Source: Saccharicrinis sp050296935 (lineage in GTDB: Bacteria > Bacteroidota > Bacteroidia > Bacteroidales > Marinilabiliaceae). From it: DNA of 64,000 bases. This document shows, one piece after another, positions 61,216-64,000 of this stretch (positions are counted from its first letter, which is position 1; each line of letters starts with the position of its first letter). Location: positions 60,429 to 124,428 of the forward strand of contig JBNKRV010000290.1 in NCBI GenBank assembly GCA_050296935.1, in the 5' to 3' direction. Below the pieces are notes generated by a model. That model did no database searches. It was not told the origin of the DNA and saw only the letters and a program-made list of their open reading frames with translations. A program made the translations under genes and the position numbers.

Positions 61216-62754
61216 ATGCAATCACTAAAAGATAAGTACAGATTATTTGAAGATAAAAACAACGCAGCGGAAGCGGGCGGTGGACAACAAAGAATTGATA
61301 AACAACACAAAGCGGGTAAGTTAACGGCCAGAGAACGTGTGAAATTGTTCCTCGATCCGGGTACATTTGTTGAATTGGATAAGATGATTACCCATTCGTG
61401 TAAGAATTTTAATATGGATCAAACGGTGATTCCGGGAGATGGCGTTGTAACAGGATATGGGAAAGTGGACGGGCGACTGGTTTATGTTTTTGCACAGGAC
61501 TTTACCGTTTTTGGAGGATCCCTGAGCCGTACCAATGCGGATAAAATAATTAAAGTTCATAAACTGGCATTAAAGATGGGCGCGCCTGTGATTGGATTAA
61601 ACGATTCCGGAGGAGCCAGAATTCAGGAAGGAGTGCAAAGTTTAGCCGGTTATGGTGAGATATTTTATTTAAATGTGAAAGCCTCTGGAGTAATTCCTCA
61701 GATATCTGCTATTATGGGGCCATGTGCCGGAGGAGCTGTCTATTCTCCAGCACTTACAGATTTCATTTTTATGGTGAAGGATACCAGTTATATGTTTGTT
61801 ACGGGTCCTGAGGTTATAAAAACAGTAACACACGAAGAAGTCACAAAAGAAGATCTGGGAGGAGCACATACTCATAATGCAAAAAGTGGAGTTGCTCATT
61901 TTGTAGCTGATAATGATGAGCAGACACTAATGATGATTAGAGAGTTACTGAGCTTTCTGCCATCAAATAATATGGAAGAAACGCCTATTGTACCATCAGG
62001 AGATAGAATTGACCGTGATGATGAAAAACTACAGGAATTAATACCAGCTGATCCCAATAAGCCATATGATATGCACGAATTGATTAATTCAGTGATAGAT
62101 AATCAGCATTTTCTGGAAGTGATGTCGCAGTATGCCAATAATATCATTATAGGATTTGCTCGTTTCAATGGTCGATCGGTAGGTATTGTCGCCAACCAAC
62201 CTCAGGTTTTTGCTGGCGTGCTTGATATAAATTCAAGTATAAAAGCGGCTCGTTTTGTACGATTCTGCGATTCCTTCAATATTCCGGTAGTTACTTTTGT
62301 TGATGTACCTGGTTTTTTACCGGGAACCACTCAGGAATATGGTGGAATTATTAAGCATGGAGCTAAATTGTTATACGCATATGCAGAAGCATCTGTACCT
62401 AAAATTACAATTATAACCCGTAAGGCCTATGGTGGGGCGTATGATGTAATGGCCAGTAAACATGTAATGGCTGATGTTAATTTTGCATTTCCTACTGCTG
62501 AAATTGCAGTTATGGGACCAGAAGGGGCGGTTAATATAATTTTTCGTGAACAAATGGATGAAGAGAAAAGAAAAGAGTGTGTGGATGATTACAGAACTAA
62601 TTTTGCAAATCCATACCGTGCTTCCGAACTCGGTTATATAGATGAAATAATTTTACCAAAAGAAACAAGAAAGAAAGTTATCCAAGCCCTGGATATGACA
62701 CAAAATAAAAGTGAAACCAATCCCCCAAAAAAACATGGAAATATGCCTTTGTAA
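61216..62754 (+). CDS. mmdA: Acyl-CoA carboxylase carboxyltransferase (propionyl-CoA type, MmdA/PccB)
   Basis: 512 residues. Crotonase-like carboxyltransferase halves: RIDKQHKAGKLTARERVKLF, FAQDFTVFGGSLSRTNADKI, NDSGGARIQEGVQSLAGYGE, IMGPCAGGAVYSPALTDFIF; then FCDSFNIPVVTFVDVPGFLP, GTTQEYGGIIKHGAKLLYAY, RKAYGGAYDVMASKH and AVMGPEGAVNIIFREQ. The ending PPKKHGNMPL is typical of PccB/MmdA. With the carrier and biotin carboxylase it forms propionyl-CoA carboxylase, or runs as methylmalonyl-CoA decarboxylase during propionate formation; the direction cannot be told from sequence. 21 bases after the carrier gene. Confidence 0.95.
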   Translation: MQSLKDKYRLFEDKNNAAEAGGGQQRIDKQHKAGKLTARERVKLFLDPGTFVELDKMITHSCKNFNMDQTVIPGDGVVTGYGKVDGRLVYVFAQDFTVFGGSLSRTNADKIIKVHKLALKMGAPVIGLNDSGGARIQEGVQSLAGYGEIFYLNVKASGVIPQISAIMGPCAGGAVYSPALTDFIFMVKDTSYMFVTGPEVIKTVTHEEVTKEDLGGAHTHNAKSGVAHFVADNDEQTLMMIRELLSFLPSNNMEETPIVPSGDRIDRDDEKLQELIPADPNKPYDMHELINSVIDNQHFLEVMSQYANNIIIGFARFNGRSVGIVANQPQVFAGVLDINSSIKAARFVRFCDSFNIPVVTFVDVPGFLPGTTQEYGGIIKHGAKLLYAYAEASVPKITIITRKAYGGAYDVMASKHVMADVNFAFPTAEIAVMGPEGAVNIIFREQMDEEKRKECVDDYRTNFANPYRASELGYIDEIILPKETRKKVIQALDMTQNKSETNPPKKHGNMPL

Positions 62755-62791
62755 GGAGAATCGTATTTTGTTTCTATAAAAAATCAGAGTC

Positions 62792-63757
62792 ATGAATTCA
62801 TTAGATCAGCTTAAAAAATATACAAAAGTAGTTGCCGATACAGGTGATTTTGAATCCATCGGGGTTTTTAAACCTTTGGATGCAACAACTAATCCATCAT
62901 TGATACTTAAAGCATCTCAACGTCCCCGGTATAATTATTTAATGGATGAAGCGATAGAATATGCCCGGTTAAGAAGTGACAATGCTGAGGAGCAAATAAG
63001 TATGGCCATTGATAAAGTAGGAGTGAATTTCGGATTGGAGATTCTTAAAATTGTTCCGGGCAGGGTTTCTACAGAAGTGGATGTGCGTTTAAGTTTTGAT
63101 ACGGACAAAACGGTGGCAAAGGCAAGGGATATTATAGCCCTTTATGAAGAAAATGGAATCAGACGAGAAAAAATACTGCTTAAGATTGCTTCAACCTGGG
63201 AGGGTATAAAAGCTGCTGAAATACTTAAAGAGGAAGGTATTCATTGTAACCTGACTTTATTGTTTAATATTTATCAGGCTATTGCATGTGCCGAAGCAGG
63301 AGTTCAGTTAATTTCTCCGTTTGTCGGAAGAATTTATGACTGGTATAAAAGGTACAGGGGTGTTGAGCATATTGAAGCACAGGAGGATCCGGGAGTGAAG
63401 TCGGTTATTGATATCTATAATTACTATAAAAAATTTGGTTACAGTACCGAGATCATGGGAGCAAGTTTTCGGAATGTGGGGCAGATTATGGAGTTAGCAG
63501 GTTGTGATTTGCTGACTATTTCTCCTGTATTGTTGAATGAGCTCGAGAATTCGTCTTCTAAAGTTGATCTTAAAATTTCATCTTTAAGTGCCCGTAACCT
63601 GGATCTGGAGACGATTCATTTAACAGAAGGTCAATTTCGATGGTATATGAACCAGGATGCAATGGCAACAGAAAAACTGGCTGAAGGGATTCGTAATTTT
63701 GCTAAAGACATCGATGAACTTGAGAAGATGATTTCTGAAAGAATTCATCAGAGATAA
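62792..63757 (+). CDS. tal: Transaldolase
   Basis: 321 residues, the TalB-type length. MNSLDQLKKYTKVVADTGDF opens the protein, then DATTNPSLILKASQ, GRVSTEVDVRLSFDTDKTV, and the Schiff-base Lys131 in ILLKIASTWEGI. CNLTLLFNIYQAIACAEAGV, QLISPFVGRIYDWYK and TEIMGASFRNVGQI follow. Interconverts sedoheptulose-7-phosphate and glyceraldehyde-3-phosphate with erythrose-4-phosphate and fructose-6-phosphate. It lies 37 bases after mmdA, so may be read from the same transcript, though function is separate from the carboxylase. A terminator follows. Confidence 0.96.
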   Translation: MNSLDQLKKYTKVVADTGDFESIGVFKPLDATTNPSLILKASQRPRYNYLMDEAIEYARLRSDNAEEQISMAIDKVGVNFGLEILKIVPGRVSTEVDVRLSFDTDKTVAKARDIIALYEENGIRREKILLKIASTWEGIKAAEILKEEGIHCNLTLLFNIYQAIACAEAGVQLISPFVGRIYDWYKRYRGVEHIEAQEDPGVKSVIDIYNYYKKFGYSTEIMGASFRNVGQIMELAGCDLLTISPVLLNELENSSSKVDLKISSLSARNLDLETIHLTEGQFRWYMNQDAMATEKLAEGIRNFAKDIDELEKMISERIHQR

Positions 63758-63791
63758 AAATTGGGTGTAAGGATTAGTTATTGCAAATAAG

Positions 63792-63833
63792 AAACGGCAC
63801 CGGAATCTTATTTCGAAACTCCAATGCCGTTTA
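63792..63833 (+). terminator. Probable terminator of tal
   Basis: AAACGGCA / TGCCGTTT stem with inner CCGGA / TCC pairing, followed by TTTAATTATTT. Confidence 0.65.
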
Positions 63834-63860
63834 ATTATTTATAAGAATAGTTTATTTTCT

Positions 63861-64000
63861 AACCTGAGTTCGATATAAAATTAATGGCTCAAATCGCTTA
63901 TAAATATTGAGTTTCAAGGAATGTTTGCGAAAGCATAGCGGGCTATGGTAAGCAAATATGACACAGAAAATCGGTATTTATAAGTGAAATTCATAGCTTT
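63861..64000 (-). repeat. Family 1 dispersed repeat, copy C, cut by the window edge
   Basis: AACCTGAGTTCGATATAAAA starts a match to copy B that continues to 64000, about the first 140 of roughly 263 bases, orientation as in copy B. The first inner hairpin with CATAGCGGGCTATG is complete. TCT precedes its left end. Confidence 0.85.

Noticed and set aside
1..64000. CRISPR array
   Set aside because: The repeats found are long, dispersed and inverted-ended; no short regularly spaced direct repeats were seen.

Overview
The window is AT-rich chromosomal DNA from a member of the Bacteroidota. An anaerobic or facultative marine lineage near the Marinilabiliales is my inference. The signs are a short primary sigma factor without region 1.1, TAnnTTTG-type promoter boxes, TonB receptors with N-terminal carboxypeptidase-D-like domains, outer-membrane lipoproteins, and a central metabolism built on pyruvate phosphate dikinase, one-polypeptide pyruvate:ferredoxin oxidoreductase and a biotin-dependent acyl-CoA carboxylase. 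Most genes are ordinary core genes. No CRISPR array, rRNA operon, prophage or intact insertion sequence was seen.

Layout. 1-843: 5' part of ppdK. 1214-6148: exopolysaccharide export operon (SPOR-like protein, Wza-type lipoprotein, Wzc-type tyrosine kinase). 6208-11448: DHOD-like protein and nifJ, with two decayed gene remnants between them. 11556-12734: AAA ATPase. 13011-16059: divergent rho and rpoD. 16120-16845: a 264-bp repeat abutting a broken DUF1566 lipoprotein gene. 17043-18309: CAT-anticodon tRNA, HAD phosphatase, SPOR lipoprotein. 18661-29022: two-component system, PiT-type phosphate transporter, TonB receptor and a tandemly duplicated beta-helix lipoprotein; a phosphate or nutrient-acquisition locus is plausible. 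29307-34082: second TonB receptor, His/Cys-rich small protein, DUF5320-like protein, two NifX-like proteins and a DUF134 regulator with clear operator palindromes, divergent from a thioesterase. 34931-41734: surface metallopeptidase/propeller/barrel protein, transketolase, sirtuin, small barrel protein. 42053-47464: ComF, small secreted proteins, and a DUF362 plus NapH/NapG-like iron-sulfur pair. 47526-55570: DEAD-box helicase, a membrane histidine kinase whose phospho-acceptor histidine is asparagine, YkgJ-type protein, Imm17-like protein, DUF3352/MORN protein, lactonase. 55892-58915: triple-repeat small secreted protein, CLC-F-like antiporter, thioesterase, ferritin. 59159-63757: acyl-CoA carboxylase operon and transaldolase.

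The most unusual non-coding content is a set of dispersed repeats in intergenic gaps. Family 1 has ends reading AACCTGAGTTCGAT, full copies of about 263 bp, diverged, minimal and half copies, and apparent 3-bp target duplications. It looks like a MITE whose full form can fold into two large hairpins inside a terminal stem. Families 2 and 3 share TTAGTGC-type ends. They sit next to or near many gene ends in this window and one probably truncated a gene.

Confidence is high for the named housekeeping genes. It is lower for promoters, operators, minor start-codon choices and the substrates of transporters and receptors.
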